A stretch of 64,000 nucleotides of DNA from positions 124,001 to 188,000 of the forward strand of contig NZ_WVRE01000004.1 of the NCBI RefSeq assembly GCF_013111185.1, written 5' to 3'. Both the position numbers and the translations under genes were made by a program. Below the pieces are notes generated by a model, which worked only from the letters and a program-made list of their open reading frames with translations, had not been told where the DNA came from and did not search any database. Shown here piece after piece: positions 9,504 through 19,158 of the stretch; position 1 is the stretch's first letter; every line of letters begins with the position of its first letter. The DNA comes from Ruegeria sp. HKCCD7303 (lineage in GTDB: Bacteria; Pseudomonadota; Alphaproteobacteria; Rhodobacterales; Rhodobacteraceae).

Positions 9504-10193
9504 TCAAAAAAACGAAGAGATCTCGTTCAGGGGTTTCTTCAACTTTGCCACGGCTGGCACCGTGGCGGTTTCCGAAGGATGTCCCACTGCAATGATCATC
9601 GTCGGTTTCTCTGACGCGGGCCGGTCCAGCGCGTCGTTCAAAAACCGCATCGGGTTCGGGGTATGGGTCAAAGTGCTGAGACCGGCATGGTGCAGTGCAG
9701 CCAGCAAAAAGCCGGTGGCAATGTTCACGCTTTCCGGCACGTAGTAGTTCTTGTATCGCGTCCCATCTTCGAATTGTCCCCAGCGCTGGGCGAACACCAC
9801 GAGCAGCCAGGGTGCAAAAGTCAGATGCTCTTTGACTGCGTTGGTGCCGATGGGCTCAAGCGCTTTGATCCACTCGTCGCCCGCGCCGCCCGCATAGAAC
9901 CGGCGTTCTTCCTCTTCGGCCTCTTCGCGGATGCGTTGCTTCAGGTCAGGGGCGGAGATCGCAGCAAAGTGCCACGGTTGGTGATTGGCGCCAGAAGGCG
10001 CAGTGCCCGCTGTGCGCAAACACGTTTCGATTACAGAGCGGTCCACGGGGCGGGGGCTGAAATCCCGCACCGTATGGCGCTGGCGCATCTTGTCGTAGAA
10101 CTGTTGTGCGGCACCTTGCATGTCCGCGTCGCTGATCTCGGATCGGTCCGGCAGGGGAATGGGATTATAGCTGAGGGCATCGCGTGAGAACAT
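9504..10193 (-). CDS. Nitroreductase family protein (iodotyrosine deiodinase-like)
   Basis: FMN-dependent oxidoreductase of 229 residues. The FMN-binding RHTVRDFSPRPVD and APSGANHQPWHF motifs place it in the nitroreductase superfamily, in the branch containing iodotyrosine deiodinase-like enzymes and BluB. The lid segment with EEEERRFY and the KNYYVPESVNIATGF stretch also fit that branch. Bacterial members reduce or dehalogenate small aromatics; the natural substrate here is unknown. The downstream neighbour on this strand is only the convergent MFS gene, so it is probably monocistronic. Confidence 0.85.
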   Translation of the reverse strand: MFSRDALSYNPIPLPDRSEISDADMQGAAQQFYDKMRQRHTVRDFSPRPVDRSVIETCLRTAGTAPSGANHQPWHFAAISAPDLKQRIREEAEEEERRFYAGGAGDEWIKALEPIGTNAVKEHLTFAPWLLVVFAQRWGQFEDGTRYKNYYVPESVNIATGFLLAALHHAGLSTLTHTPNPMRFLNDALDRPASEKPTMIIAVGHPSETATVPAVAKLKKPLNEISSFF

Positions 10194-10220
10194 CGGTTCC
10201 TCCGAAACTGTGGTGTGCGA

Positions 10221-11114
10221 TCAGTTCGCGCTGGGCGGTAACAGGACCTGCTTGGCGGCACGTCGAACGGCATGTGTAAGCGGTTTGAGGGCGGGTGCAA
10301 GTACGCGACCGACCTGCCAGTTGAGGGCAACATCCAGCGGAGCATTAGCGAGGAGGGGTTGCAACCGCCCGTCTTCCAAGGCGTCTTTGGAAAGGACTGC
10401 TGGGTTCATGCCCCATCCCAGACCGGCAATCGCGGCATCCACGAACCCGTTCGAGGACGGCAGGAAATGAAACGGCGGCGAAAGGTTAGGCGCGGCATAT
10501 TGCGAAAGCCATGCCTTCTGCAGACTGTCCTTTTGGTTGAAAACCAGGCATGGCGCTTTGCCGAGCGTGCCCTCGTTAACACCATCCTTGAACCACGTTT
10601 CGATGAAGGCAGGGCTGGCCGTGGGCAGGTATCGCAGGACACCCAGCGGCGTCACATCACACCCTGTAACAGGACGCCCGCCTACTGTGACGGCGGCGCT
10701 GACCTCGCCGCGTTTCAACCACTCGGCCGAATGGTCCTGATCGTCGATGACAAGATCAAACAGCATATCGGGTACTTGCGCCATTACATCGATAAACCAA
10801 GTGGCCAGTACATCAGCAGGCACAGCAATGCGAACCCGCGCCGATACAGGATCCTGTTCCAAAGCCAGCTCACGGACCAATTGCGCCTCAAGCAGTCCAA
10901 CATCCTCGGCATATCGGGCAATGCGCAGCCCTGCGGGTGTTCCGGTGCAAGGTGTACCCCGGCGGATCAGCGCCGCACCAACACGATCCTCCAGCGCCTT
11001 TATGCGCTGGGAAATTGCCGAAGGCGTGACAGCCAATTCCATGGCTGCGGCCTCAAAGCTGCCAAGCCGCAGAATGGTTGACAATGCGGAAAGTTGATTG
11101 GGGTCTAGCAACAT
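10221..11114 (-). CDS. argP: LysR family regulator, ArgP/IciA type
   Basis: LysR-type regulator of 297 residues with an N-terminal winged helix-turn-helix (about residues 4-62, containing AVTPSAISQRIKALE) and an effector-binding domain. ArgP proteins sense lysine and arginine and activate the basic amino acid exporter gene argO/lysE. Its divergent neighbour is exactly such an exporter, starting 87 bases away, which supports the assignment. An inverted repeat in the shared intergenic region (11137-11158) is a likely binding site. Confidence 0.9.
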   Translation of the reverse strand: MLLDPNQLSALSTILRLGSFEAAAMELAVTPSAISQRIKALEDRVGAALIRRGTPCTGTPAGLRIARYAEDVGLLEAQLVRELALEQDPVSARVRIAVPADVLATWFIDVMAQVPDMLFDLVIDDQDHSAEWLKRGEVSAAVTVGGRPVTGCDVTPLGVLRYLPTASPAFIETWFKDGVNEGTLGKAPCLVFNQKDSLQKAWLSQYAAPNLSPPFHFLPSSNGFVDAAIAGLGWGMNPAVLSKDALEDGRLQPLLANAPLDVALNWQVGRVLAPALKPLTHAVRRAAKQVLLPPSAN

Positions 11115-11136
11115 TAGTTTTGCTTAATTCGGAATA

Positions 11137-11158
11137 GAATCTTTAATTTGATAGATTC
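11137..11158. promoter_or_regulatory. Inverted repeat between argP and lysE, candidate ArgP operator
   Basis: Perfect 6-bp arms GAATCT and AGATTC are separated by 10 AT-rich bases, midway between the divergent starts. The layout (short arms, AT-rich centre, intergenic position) is what LysR-type regulators use. That ArgP binds here is inferred. Confidence 0.5.
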
Positions 11159-11201
11159 CCCGATGGGGCTTAGTCAACGCTGCCAAAGCGCAGGAGGTTC
11201 C

Positions 11202-11801
11202 ATGCCCACATCCACGATCGCCGGTTTTGCACTGGGTTTCAGCCTGATCCTCGCGATCGGTGCGCAAAACGCCTTTATTCTGCGGCAGGGGTTGCGGCGC
11301 GAGCATGTATTTGTTCTGTGCCTGACCTGCGCGATATCTGATGCGTTGCTGATCGGGGCAGGTGTCGCGGGATTTGGTACGCTCGCGCAGGCGGTGCCGT
11401 GGTTCGAAACCGTGATGCGTTATGGCGGGGCCGCGTTCCTAACTTGGTATGGGCTGCGCAGCTTGCATTCGGCATGGCGGGGCGGCGCGGTGATGGAGAT
11501 TGGCAATGGCCAGCGCACCAGCCTGAAGGCCGCGTTGCTTACGGTACTCGCGTTCACCTGGCTGAATCCGCATGTCTATTTGGACACAGTGGTCTTGATC
11601 GGTTCAATCTCGGCGCAGTATGACGACCGTCTGGGGTTTGCGCTGGGCGCGATGACCTCCAGCTTTGTGTTCTTCTTCTCGCTTGGATACGGCGCGGGTA
11701 TTTTGTCGCCTGTTTTTACGAGACCCCGGGCGTGGCAAGTACTGGATGCCGGAATTGGCGTCGTCATGCTGGGTATCGCACTGAAACTTGTTGTCATGTG
11801 A
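11202..11801 (+). CDS. lysE: LysE/ArgO-type basic amino acid exporter
   Basis: Inner-membrane protein of 199 residues with about six helices. The N-terminal GFSLILAIGAQNAFILRQG stretch is the signature of the LysE/ArgO family, which exports lysine and arginine. I chose the ATG at 11202 because CAGGAGG lies seven to eight bases upstream; an earlier in-frame start at 11148 has no such site. It is divergent from argP and probably activated by it when basic amino acids accumulate. Confidence 0.92.
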   Translation: MPTSTIAGFALGFSLILAIGAQNAFILRQGLRREHVFVLCLTCAISDALLIGAGVAGFGTLAQAVPWFETVMRYGGAAFLTWYGLRSLHSAWRGGAVMEIGNGQRTSLKAALLTVLAFTWLNPHVYLDTVVLIGSISAQYDDRLGFALGAMTSSFVFFFSLGYGAGILSPVFTRPRAWQVLDAGIGVVMLGIALKLVVM

Positions 11802-11841
11802 AGGGTTGTTCCTGGCTCGGTTTCGGTGTTCAACCTAGGCC

Positions 11842-12750
11842 ATGACCTCACACACCGTTTCGTCCCGTCCTCTTGCAGGCATGTTCTGGATGTTTGCCGC
11901 CGGGCTGTCTTTTGTTGTAATGACAGCTTTGGTGAAGTCGCTGGGCACGACCATCAACCCGATTCAGGCTGCGTTCCTGCGATACGCCCTGGGCTTGGCG
12001 TTCCTTCTTCCGGCACTGCGGTCGATCATGGCGACCAAACTGACACCCCGGCTGTTGACCCTGTTCGGGGTGCGCGGGGTGGTTCATGCGGTTGCTGTTA
12101 TGCTGTGGTTCTTTGCCATGACACAGATCCCCTTGGCAGAAGTCACGGCCATGAATTACATGACGCCCGTTTACGTGACTTTGGGCGCGGCCCTGTTTTT
12201 GGGGGAAAAGCTGGCCTTTCGGCGGATCGCGGCAATTCTGGTTGCTTTGGTTGGTGTGCTGATCATCCTACGGCCAGGGTTTCGAGAGGTGTCAGCGGGC
12301 CATCTGGCTATGCTGGGGACGGCGCTGACACTGGGCGGTTCTTATTTGCTGGCAAAACTGTTGGTGCGGGATGTGCCACCTTCTGTCGTCGTGGCGCATT
12401 TGTCGATTTGGGTGACGCTTGCGCTGATCCCATTTGCTGTGGCCGTCTGGACGCAACCCAGCTTGCGCGATCTCGGGGTTCTGTTTCTGGTGGCCTGTTT
12501 TGCCACCGCCGGTCATTATTTCATGACGCTGGCCTTGCAGGCTGCACCTGTGGCCGTCACGCAGCCGATCACGTTTCTTCAACTCATCTGGGCCACATTG
12601 CTGGGCGCAGTCGTGTTCCATGAAAGCGTTGATATCTGGGTCGTCGCCGGAGGCACATTGATCCTGTGCGCCGTCAGCTTCATCTCATGGCGCGAAGCAG
12701 TCCTGAATCGTCGAGACTTGACGCCCCCGAGTATTGCTCCGAAGCTGTGA
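11842..12750 (+). CDS. DMT superfamily (EamA) transporter
   Basis: Membrane protein of 302 residues with ten helices forming two EamA repeats; the conserved MNYMTPVYVTLGAALFLGE segment closes the first. EamA carriers usually export metabolites or amino acid derivatives. No substrate can be named. It lies between lysE and the bet cluster and is followed by an 86-base gap that carries the BetI-type operator. Confidence 0.88.
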   Translation: MTSHTVSSRPLAGMFWMFAAGLSFVVMTALVKSLGTTINPIQAAFLRYALGLAFLLPALRSIMATKLTPRLLTLFGVRGVVHAVAVMLWFFAMTQIPLAEVTAMNYMTPVYVTLGAALFLGEKLAFRRIAAILVALVGVLIILRPGFREVSAGHLAMLGTALTLGGSYLLAKLLVRDVPPSVVVAHLSIWVTLALIPFAVAVWTQPSLRDLGVLFLVACFATAGHYFMTLALQAAPVAVTQPITFLQLIWATLLGAVVFHESVDIWVVAGGTLILCAVSFISWREAVLNRRDLTPPSIAPKL

Positions 12751-12771
12751 TACCGGCACCATCGAGACCTT

Positions 12772-12790
12772 CATTGATTGACGAGTCAAT
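12772..12790 (-). promoter_or_regulatory. BetI-type operator upstream of betI
   Basis: Read on the minus strand the site is ATTGACTCGTCAATCAATG, a near-palindrome with TTGAC/GTCAA half-sites. It ends 47 bases before the betI start, where an autoregulated promoter would be. The same word with one mismatch occurs at 46194-46212 upstream of a quaternary-amine ABC transporter. Known BetI sites have ATTGA...TCAAT arms; BetI binding here is inferred. Confidence 0.65.
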
Positions 12791-12836
12791 AAAAAACTCC
12801 TAGTTTGGAGTCATAACGCCTGTTCAGGGGGTCATG

Positions 12837-13409
12837 ATGCCAAAAGTTGGAATGGAGCCAATCCGCCGCGATGCTATTGTCCGCGCGACAATTGCCGAGC
12901 TGGGTGTGCAGAAATCCCTTGATGTTACAGTTAGCCAAATTGCGAAACGGGCAGGTATGTCCAGCGCGCTGGCGCATCATTATTTCGGCGGCAAGGATCA
13001 GATTTTTCTGGCGGCGATGCGTCAGATCCTTTCGGATTTCGGTGATGAGGCGCGGGCCAAACTGAAGGCATCTGCTCCGGAAGGCCGGGCGCAGGCGATC
13101 ATTGAGGCGTGTTTCGCCCCCTCGTGTTTCACACCTGACGTGATCGCTGCGTGGATGACCTTCTATGTTCTGGCGCAAACCAATGATGATGCACTGCGCT
13201 TGTGGCAGATCTATCAGGCACGCATCCGTTCAAACCTGATCCACGCTTTGCGCGCCAGGATGCAGGACCCGGTTGAAGCTGCTGAAAACATGATTGCTCT
13301 TATTGACGGGTTGTACATCCGCGCGGCGCTCAGCGCGCCGGAAGAACCGCAACTGGCCGTGTCACACGCGAAACGCGTGCTCAACACTCTGCTCGAGGCT
13401 GAAAAATGA
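12837..13409 (+). CDS. betI: Choline-responsive repressor BetI
   Basis: TetR-family repressor of 190 residues. The N-terminus MPKVGMEPIRR and the helix-turn-helix ISQ..KRAGMSSALAHHYFGGKDQ are characteristic of BetI, which represses choline-to-betaine genes and lets go when choline is present. Two ATGs lie in tandem at 12834 and 12837; the second has the better distance from AGGGGG. The stop overlaps the betC start (ATGA), so the genes form one operon. The operator at 12772-12790 suggests autoregulation. Confidence 0.93.
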   Translation: MPKVGMEPIRRDAIVRATIAELGVQKSLDVTVSQIAKRAGMSSALAHHYFGGKDQIFLAAMRQILSDFGDEARAKLKASAPEGRAQAIIEACFAPSCFTPDVIAAWMTFYVLAQTNDDALRLWQIYQARIRSNLIHALRARMQDPVEAAENMIALIDGLYIRAALSAPEEPQLAVSHAKRVLNTLLEAEK

Positions 13410-14914
13410 CAAAACCGAACGTTCTGATCCTGATGGTGGATCAGCTGAACGGAACCCTCTTTCCCGACGGTCCCGCAGACTGGCTTCATGCCCCGAACTT
13501 GAAGAAGTTGGCCGAACGTTCGACCCGGTTTGCAAACGCATACACGGCGTCGCCGCTCTGCGCGCCGGGGCGGGCCAGCTTTATGTCCGGTCAATTGCCT
13601 TCGCGCACAGGCGTCTATGACAACGCAGCTGAGTTCCGCAGCGACATCCCCACTTACGCACACCATTTGCGCCGGGCCGGGTACTATACCTGCTTGTCTG
13701 GCAAGATGCATTTTGTCGGTCCTGATCAGATGCACGGGTTCGAAGATCGTCTGACCACCGACATCTATCCGGCCGATTTTGGCTGGACCCCGGATTATCG
13801 AAAACCGGGCGAGCGGATCGACTGGTGGTACCACAATATGGGTTCTGTCACCGGTGCGGGTGTGGCCGAGATATCAAACCAGATGGAGTATGACGACGAG
13901 GTTGCCTATAACGCCAAGGCCAAGCTCTATGATCTGGCGCGCGGTAAGGATAATCGTCCGTGGTGCGTGACCGTCAGCTTCACGCATCCCCACGATCCAT
14001 ACGTCGCCCGCCGCAAGTACTGGGATCTGTACGAGGATTGTGAGCATCTGCTGCCCGAGGTCGCTGATATCGGCTACGACAATCAGGACCCACACGCCAA
14101 GCGTATCTTCGACGCCAATGACTGGCGCAGTTTTGACATCACCGAAGAAGACATCCGCAAATCCCGCCGCGCCTATTTTGCCAATATCTCCTATCTGGAT
14201 GACAAGATCGGTGAGATCCTCGAAGTGCTGGAAACCACCCGGCAAGAGGCGATCATTCTCTTCGTCTCGGATCACGGCGATATGCTGGGCGAACGCGGCT
14301 TGTGGTTCAAAATGAACTTCTATGAAGGTTCAGCGCGTGTTCCCTTGATGATTTCATCCCCCGATCTGCCTTCAGGCCGGATCGACACTCCGGTGTCTAC
14401 TATCGACGTAACGCCAACCCTTGGGGCATTGGCAGGGGTCGATATGGATGAAATTGCACCGTGGACGGATGGTGAAAACCTTGTGCCTCTTGCGCAGGGG
14501 GGCGAGCGCACCGCGCCGGTAGCGATGGAATACGCGGCAGAGGCATCTTATGCGCCGCTGGTCTCGTTGCGCTATGGCAAGTGGAAATACAACCGCTGCG
14601 CGTTGGACCCTGATCAGTTGTTTGATCTTGAGGCCGACCCTCACGAAATGACCAATCTGGCAGACAGCCCCGAACATGCAGGTACGCTTCAAACCTTGCG
14701 CGCAAAATCCGAAGCCCGCTGGGATCTGGATCGTTTTGACGCCGAAGTCCGAGCCAGCCAGGCAAGGCGCTGGGTCGTCTATGAGGCGCTGCGCCAGGGT
14801 GGATATTACCCGTGGGATTACCAGCCGCTGCAAAAAGCATCGGAACGCTACATGCGCAATCACATGGATCTGAACGTCGTCGAGGAAAACGCCCGCTTCC
14901 CGCGCGGCGAATAA
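13406..14914 (+). CDS. betC: Choline-sulfatase BetC
   Basis: Sulfatase of 502 residues that hydrolyses choline-O-sulfate to choline and sulfate, feeding BetA. The formylglycine signature CAPGR starts at Cys52, and metal-binding residues are seen in MVDQLNG near the N-terminus and in [11 protein letters not shown]. The C-terminal region with [10 protein letters not shown] and YMRNHMDL matches choline-sulfatase rather than generic sulfatases. There is no signal peptide, so it acts in the cytosol. The start overlaps the betI stop by 4 bases. Confidence 0.95.
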   Translation: MTKPNVLILMVDQLNGTLFPDGPADWLHAPNLKKLAERSTRFANAYTASPLCAPGRASFMSGQLPSRTGVYDNAAEFRSDIPTYAHHLRRAGYYTCLSGKMHFVGPDQMHGFEDRLTTDIYPADFGWTPDYRKPGERIDWWYHNMGSVTGAGVAEISNQMEYDDEVAYNAKAKLYDLARGKDNRPWCVTVSFTHPHDPYVARRKYWDLYEDCEHLLPEVADIGYDNQDPHAKRIFDANDWRSFDITEEDIRKSRRAYFANISYLDDKIGEILEVLETTRQEAIILFVSDHGDMLGERGLWFKMNFYEGSARVPLMISSPDLPSGRIDTPVSTIDVTPTLGALAGVDMDEIAPWTDGENLVPLAQGGERTAPVAMEYAAEASYAPLVSLRYGKWKYNRCALDPDQLFDLEADPHEMTNLADSPEHAGTLQTLRAKSEARWDLDRFDAEVRASQARRWVVYEALRQGGYYPWDYQPLQKASERYMRNHMDLNVVEENARFPRGE

Positions 14915-14984
14915 CCTCGTCATCTTTTCGAAAATACTCCCGCCGGAGGCATCCAGCCTTCTCGGCGGGGCAGGAGTTATGGAA

Positions 14985-16643
14985 ATGGAAGCAGATTTTG
15001 TCATCGTTGGCGCCGGCTCTGCCGGATGCGCAATGGCATATCGTCTGAGCGAGGCAGGGGCCTCGGTTCTGGTGATCGAACATGGCGGCACCGATGCGGG
15101 GCCGTTCATCCAGATGCCAGCGGCGCTGAGCTATCCGATGAACATGTCGCGCTATGACTGGGGCTATCAATCCGAGCCTGAGCCGCAACTGAACAATCGC
15201 CGTCTGGCCTGTCCGCGCGGCAAGGTGATAGGCGGTTCGTCCTCGATCAACGGAATGGTTTATGTGCGCGGCCATGCGCGCGATTTCGACACCTGGGCCG
15301 AGATGGGTGCAGACGGGTGGTCCTATGCTGACGTACTGCCCTATTACAAGAGAATGGAAAGCTGGCATGATGGCGGCCATGGCGGGGATCCGTCGTGGCG
15401 CGGTACAGATGGCCCGCTGCATGTTTCGCGCGGTCCACGTGAAAACCCCCTGTTTAAGGCGTTTGTGGATGCCGGCCGGCAAGCCGGATACCAGGTTACG
15501 GGCGACTATAACGGCGAAAAGCAGGAAGGTTTTGGCCCGATGGAGCAGACCGTCTGGAAAGGACGGCGTTGGTCCGCAGCAAATGCCTATCTGAGACCTG
15601 CACTAAAACGCGACAATTGCGATATCGTTCGGGGTCTTGCTTCTAAAGTCGTGATGGAAAACGGTCGCGCCACAGGGGTGGAATTGATCCGTGGCGGCAA
15701 GAAAGAGGTCATTAAGGCTCGGCGTGAGGTCGTTCTGGCGGCGTCGTCGATCAACTCGCCCAAGCTGTTGATGTTGTCCGGAATCGGCCCGGCAGCGCAT
15801 CTGGCTGACCATGGAATCGATATTGTGGCGGATCGTCCGGGGGTTGGCGCAAACCTGCAGGACCATCTGGAACTTTATATCCAACAAGCCTCTTTGCAGC
15901 CGATTACATTGTACAAACACTGGAACCTATTCAGTAAAGGTCTGATCGGTGCGCAATGGCTGTTTACCAAGACGGGTTTGGGGGCGTCGAACCAGTTCGA
16001 AAGTGCAGCCTTTATCCGATCGAAACCTGGTGTTGAGTACCCTGACATTCAGTATCATTTCCTGCCCATGGCAGTGCGTTATGACGGGCAGGCAGCAGCG
16101 GAAGGCCACGGGTTCCAGGCGCATGTCGGTCCGATGCGGTCTCCGTCGCGTGGATCTGTGACGCTGCGATCCGCTGAAGCTGCGGATGCGCCAGTCATAA
16201 AGTTCAATTACATGAGCCACGAAAAGGATTGGGAAGATTTCCGGACCTGTATCCGTTTAACGCGCGAAATCTTTGGTCAGGACGCGTTCGAACCCTATGC
16301 CGGCAAGGAAATCCAACCGGGCGCTTCTGTGCAATCAGACGAAGAACTGAACGGCTTTATCGCGGAGCATGCGGAAAGCGCCTATCATCCTTGCGGTACC
16401 TGCCGAATGGGGCGAGCGGATGACAAAAACGCAGTGGTCGATCCCGAAGGTCGTGTGATTGGGGTAGAGGGGCTGCGCGTTGCCGACAGTTCTATCTTTC
16501 CGCAAATTACCAACGGCAATCTTAACGCGCCGTCGATCATGGTGGGAGAGAAAGTGTCGGATTCCCTGTTGGGCAAAGACCCGTTGCCCAAAGCCAATGA
16601 CCGGCCTTGGATCCACCCGAACTGGGCAACGGCACAGCGTTAA
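14985..16643 (+). CDS. betA: Choline dehydrogenase BetA
   Basis: GMC-family flavoenzyme of 552 residues that oxidises choline to betaine aldehyde and probably on to glycine betaine. The FAD-binding VGAGSAG motif is at the N-terminus, [16 protein letters not shown] is the first GMC signature, and the active-site His and Asn lie in HPCGTCRMG and NGNLNAPS. I chose the ATG at 14985, with AGGAG eight bases upstream, over the ATG at 14979, which leaves only two bases. It follows betC by 70 bases. No betB or betT gene is nearby. Confidence 0.94.
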   Translation: MEADFVIVGAGSAGCAMAYRLSEAGASVLVIEHGGTDAGPFIQMPAALSYPMNMSRYDWGYQSEPEPQLNNRRLACPRGKVIGGSSSINGMVYVRGHARDFDTWAEMGADGWSYADVLPYYKRMESWHDGGHGGDPSWRGTDGPLHVSRGPRENPLFKAFVDAGRQAGYQVTGDYNGEKQEGFGPMEQTVWKGRRWSAANAYLRPALKRDNCDIVRGLASKVVMENGRATGVELIRGGKKEVIKARREVVLAASSINSPKLLMLSGIGPAAHLADHGIDIVADRPGVGANLQDHLELYIQQASLQPITLYKHWNLFSKGLIGAQWLFTKTGLGASNQFESAAFIRSKPGVEYPDIQYHFLPMAVRYDGQAAAEGHGFQAHVGPMRSPSRGSVTLRSAEAADAPVIKFNYMSHEKDWEDFRTCIRLTREIFGQDAFEPYAGKEIQPGASVQSDEELNGFIAEHAESAYHPCGTCRMGRADDKNAVVDPEGRVIGVEGLRVADSSIFPQITNGNLNAPSIMVGEKVSDSLLGKDPLPKANDRPWIHPNWATAQR

Positions 16644-16697
16644 CCTTTTGACATGCCCCCGCTTGAATACGCGTGATTTCAGGCGCATATCGGGGAC

Positions 16698-17345
16698 ATG
16701 TTAAGAATTTGTTTAGCTTTTGTTCTCTTTCTGCCATCTGTCGCGTTGGCCGCACAACGATTTATGGGGCAGATTCACGTGATCGACGCCGATACATGGG
16801 GTGTGGGCGGAGTCCGGGTTCGGTTGCATGGCATTGATGCCCCCGAGATAGATCAATCCTGTCATGACACCGAAGGTTCTCGCTGGCCATGTGGTGCGTG
16901 GGTTACGCAGGTCGTTCGGCAGAGGTATCAGGGTAAAACAGCGACTTGTGTGCCATTGGACCGGGATCGCTATGGCCGGGTTGTCGCAAAATGCACGTCG
17001 GGTGGGCAGGATGCAGCAGATCAACTGGTGCGGCAGAGCCTAGCCTTTGCCTGCCTCAAATATTCCAGTGCCTACGCCAGCGTTGAGAGGGACGCAAAAA
17101 GCCGAAAATTGGGGCTTCATCAGCAGTATATTCAAGTGCCTTGGGTGCACAGGGCGGCGGGAAAGTCACGATCGACAGTGAGTTGTCGGATCAAAGGGAA
17201 TATCTCTGCGAAAGGGGACCGAATTTTTCACGTACCGGGCCAAAATTTTTATGCCAAAACTGAGATTGATATGTCCAGGGGCGAACACTGGTTTTGTTCT
17301 GCCGCTGAGGCTCGCGCTGCGGGATGGCGCGCGTCTCAGCGATGA
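16698..17345 (+). CDS. Exported thermonuclease-like protein with C-terminal WFC module
   Basis: Secreted or periplasmic protein of 215 residues. A signal peptide of about 18 residues precedes a staphylococcal nuclease (SNase/TNase) domain at about 22-130, with the metal-site DADT, the RLHGIDAPE strand and DRYGRVVAKC. The last 60 residues form a separate small module (KGNIS..., HVPGQNFY, GEHWFCSAAEARAAGWR) that I recall seeing attached to other exported nucleases. Why it follows the bet operon is unclear; the 54-base gap allows read-through. Confidence 0.82.
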   Translation: MLRICLAFVLFLPSVALAAQRFMGQIHVIDADTWGVGGVRVRLHGIDAPEIDQSCHDTEGSRWPCGAWVTQVVRQRYQGKTATCVPLDRDRYGRVVAKCTSGGQDAADQLVRQSLAFACLKYSSAYASVERDAKSRKLGLHQQYIQVPWVHRAAGKSRSTVSCRIKGNISAKGDRIFHVPGQNFYAKTEIDMSRGEHWFCSAAEARAAGWRASQR

Positions 17346-17434
17346 AATTTGCGTCAAATTGATCCGCGTCAAAGCGAGCGCCGCCGGACGCATCTACGAC
17401 TCATTTGCAACAACTAATTATGGAGCGAACAGGT

Positions 17435-17674
17435 ATGTCCCACACCCCGCATGAACTGGCAGAAGAGTTCCCGGACAAAGTAGAACTGATGAGCCAGCTC
17501 AAACAGTCGGACGCGCATTTTGCCCGGCTTGCTGATGAGTATCACGAAATCAATCGCGTGGTGCATCGGGCAGAAACCAATGTTGAACCGATGGAGGAAT
17601 TGGCCGAAGTGGATTTGCGCAAGAAGCGGGCAGCGTTGAAAGACGAAATCTGGGCGATCTTGTCCAAAGCCTAA
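17435..17674 (+). CDS. YdcH family protein (DUF465)
   Basis: Small soluble protein of 79 residues, largely alpha-helical and charged, matching the YdcH/DUF465 family, which forms a helical hairpin or coiled coil. Its function is not known. The start MSHTPHELAEEF is the usual one for the family; GGAG lies about ten bases upstream. Earlier in-frame ATGs at 17405 and 17420 are less likely. Two stem-loops follow the stop. Confidence 0.85.
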   Translation: MSHTPHELAEEFPDKVELMSQLKQSDAHFARLADEYHEINRVVHRAETNVEPMEELAEVDLRKKRAALKDEIWAILSKA

Positions 17675-17683
17675 GCCAAAAGG

Positions 17684-17718
17684 CGGGGGCTCTGCCCCCG
17701 TCGCGGCCTTGGCCGCGA
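17684..17718. terminator. Double hairpin between convergent ydcH-like gene and pccR
   Basis: Two adjacent perfect stems: CGGGGGC/GCCCCCG with loop TCT (17684-17700) and TCGCGGCC/GGCCGCGA with loop TT (17701-17718). They lie between two convergent genes and could terminate both, though T tracts are short. Confidence 0.65.
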
Positions 17719-17720
17719 TT

Positions 17721-17749
17721 CCCCCGAGGTATTTCTGGCCAGATGAAGA
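17721..17749. repeat. Possible Rhodobacteraceae intergenic dispersed element
   Basis: The segment begins with CCCCCGAGGTATTTCTGG and continues to GATGAAGAT. From memory, this motif recurs between genes in many Rhodobacteraceae genomes. Only one copy is visible in this window, so the repeat nature cannot be shown here. Confidence 0.3.
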
Positions 17750-19150
17750 TCAGGTGACTTCGTAGGGCAGAGTGCCGCGTAAATCGGTGTCGATGCTGAG
17801 GCGACGTTCCAGGGGCGGGACCGAGCGCTGGTGGCAGGTTTGCCGTTCGCAGATGCGGCAAGATATGCCAATCGGTTCGTAAGAACTGGCATTGTTGATA
17901 TCGAGGTTGTCGGCGTAGACAAGCGCCGGAGCATGCCGAACCTCGCACCCCAAGGCAATCGCATAGCGCCGGACAGGCGCGCCGAATGACCCGCCGGATT
18001 TCGATACATCTCGCGCAAGCGAAATATAGCGAACTCCATCTGGCGTTTCCGCCAATTGCCGAAGAAAATGCCCTGGTGTTTCAAAGGCCCGATGCACGTT
18101 CCACAAGGGGCATGCGCCGCCAAATCGCGCGAATTGAAGACGGGTGGCCGAGTGCCGCTTGGTGATCGTGCCAGCCTGATCCACGCGAACGAAAAAGAAT
18201 GGGATACCTTTTGCTCCGGGGCGTTGTAGCGTCGATAGCCTATGGGCAATCTGCTCGATAGAAGCGCCAAATCGATTGCTCAGCAGTTCCAGATCGTGGC
18301 GCTCCTCTTGCGCGGCGGTCAAGAAGGTCGAATAAGGCATCAAAGACGCGCCGGCGAAATAGTTGGCCAGTCCAATCTTTGCAATTGACCGGGCCTCTTC
18401 GCTTTGAAACTTTGCAAAATCCAACGTTGCTTCCAGCAGCTTGTCCTGGCTGATCAAAGCAACCTGTAACAGCAATTGAAACACTTGGGTTTGCGGCGCA
18501 GCGCGCGAGGACAGGCGGAGAATCTTGCTTTCAGAATCGTATCTGCGCAGGGGGTCCATGTCTGAAAAAACGACCTGAATACCGCGTTCTGAAAGGCTGT
18601 TCAGGGCGGCCTGCCGAATCCCGCCGGGCCCGTCTGCCCGGTTGGAAAACAATTCTGCTGCCCTGTCCACGGCGTCGATATAGTTGTCGCAATAATGAAA
18701 GAAATCCCGCACCTCTTCCCACGGGCTGGCCTGAATGCGGGCATCTTCCCGACCCAGTGCTTCGTCCAGTGAGGCCAGGCGCTCGTGAGTTTGGCGGTAG
18801 GTTTTGTGTAATTCGATGAATGCGCGGGCCAAAGCGGGGGCGTTCGAGGCGGTCAGGCGCAAATCGGCCAGCGGAGGTTGAATGTCGGCAAACACCGGGT
18901 CGGCCAATGCCTCGCGCATGTCGGAGACAAGGCGTTCGCTATCGCCTGTGCTGAGTTCGGTCACGTCCATGCCGAATTCTTGCGCCAGAGCCAAAACAAC
19001 CGTTGTTGAAATCGGTCTGTTGTTGTTCTCCATCTGGTTCAGGTAAGGCAAGGAAACACCCAGCTTGGCTGCGAATTCCCGCTGGGTCAGGGTCAGTCGT
19101 GTGCGCATCTCGCGCAGCTTTGCACCCGCATAGAGTTTTTGAGTCGCCAT
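17750..19150 (-). CDS. pccR: ScfR-family regulator of propionyl-CoA assimilation (PccR)
   Basis: Regulator of 466 residues. An N-terminal Cro/XRE helix-turn-helix (about 10-65, with LTQREFAAKLGVSLPYLNQMEN) is followed by a long acyl-CoA-sensing region and a C-terminal cysteine-rich stretch (CRICERQTCHQR), the layout of RamB/PccR/MccR-type short-chain fatty acyl-CoA regulators. It is separated from divergently oriented pccB only by an efflux gene. I chose the ATG at 19150 (AAAGG upstream) over a TTG at 19165. TTTGCAAA-like elements at 19159 and 19189 overlap and precede its start, suggesting autoregulation. Confidence 0.88.
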   Translation of the reverse strand: MATQKLYAGAKLREMRTRLTLTQREFAAKLGVSLPYLNQMENNNRPISTTVVLALAQEFGMDVTELSTGDSERLVSDMREALADPVFADIQPPLADLRLTASNAPALARAFIELHKTYRQTHERLASLDEALGREDARIQASPWEEVRDFFHYCDNYIDAVDRAAELFSNRADGPGGIRQAALNSLSERGIQVVFSDMDPLRRYDSESKILRLSSRAAPQTQVFQLLLQVALISQDKLLEATLDFAKFQSEEARSIAKIGLANYFAGASLMPYSTFLTAAQEERHDLELLSNRFGASIEQIAHRLSTLQRPGAKGIPFFFVRVDQAGTITKRHSATRLQFARFGGACPLWNVHRAFETPGHFLRQLAETPDGVRYISLARDVSKSGGSFGAPVRRYAIALGCEVRHAPALVYADNLDINNASSYEPIGISCRICERQTCHQRSVPPLERRLSIDTDLRGTLPYEVT

Positions 19151-19158
19151 TGAGGGCC

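Noticed and set aside
14400-15482. A 360-codon minus-strand frame across betC and betA
   Set aside because: Antisense to two well-supported enzymes; no motif or plausible ribosome-binding site.
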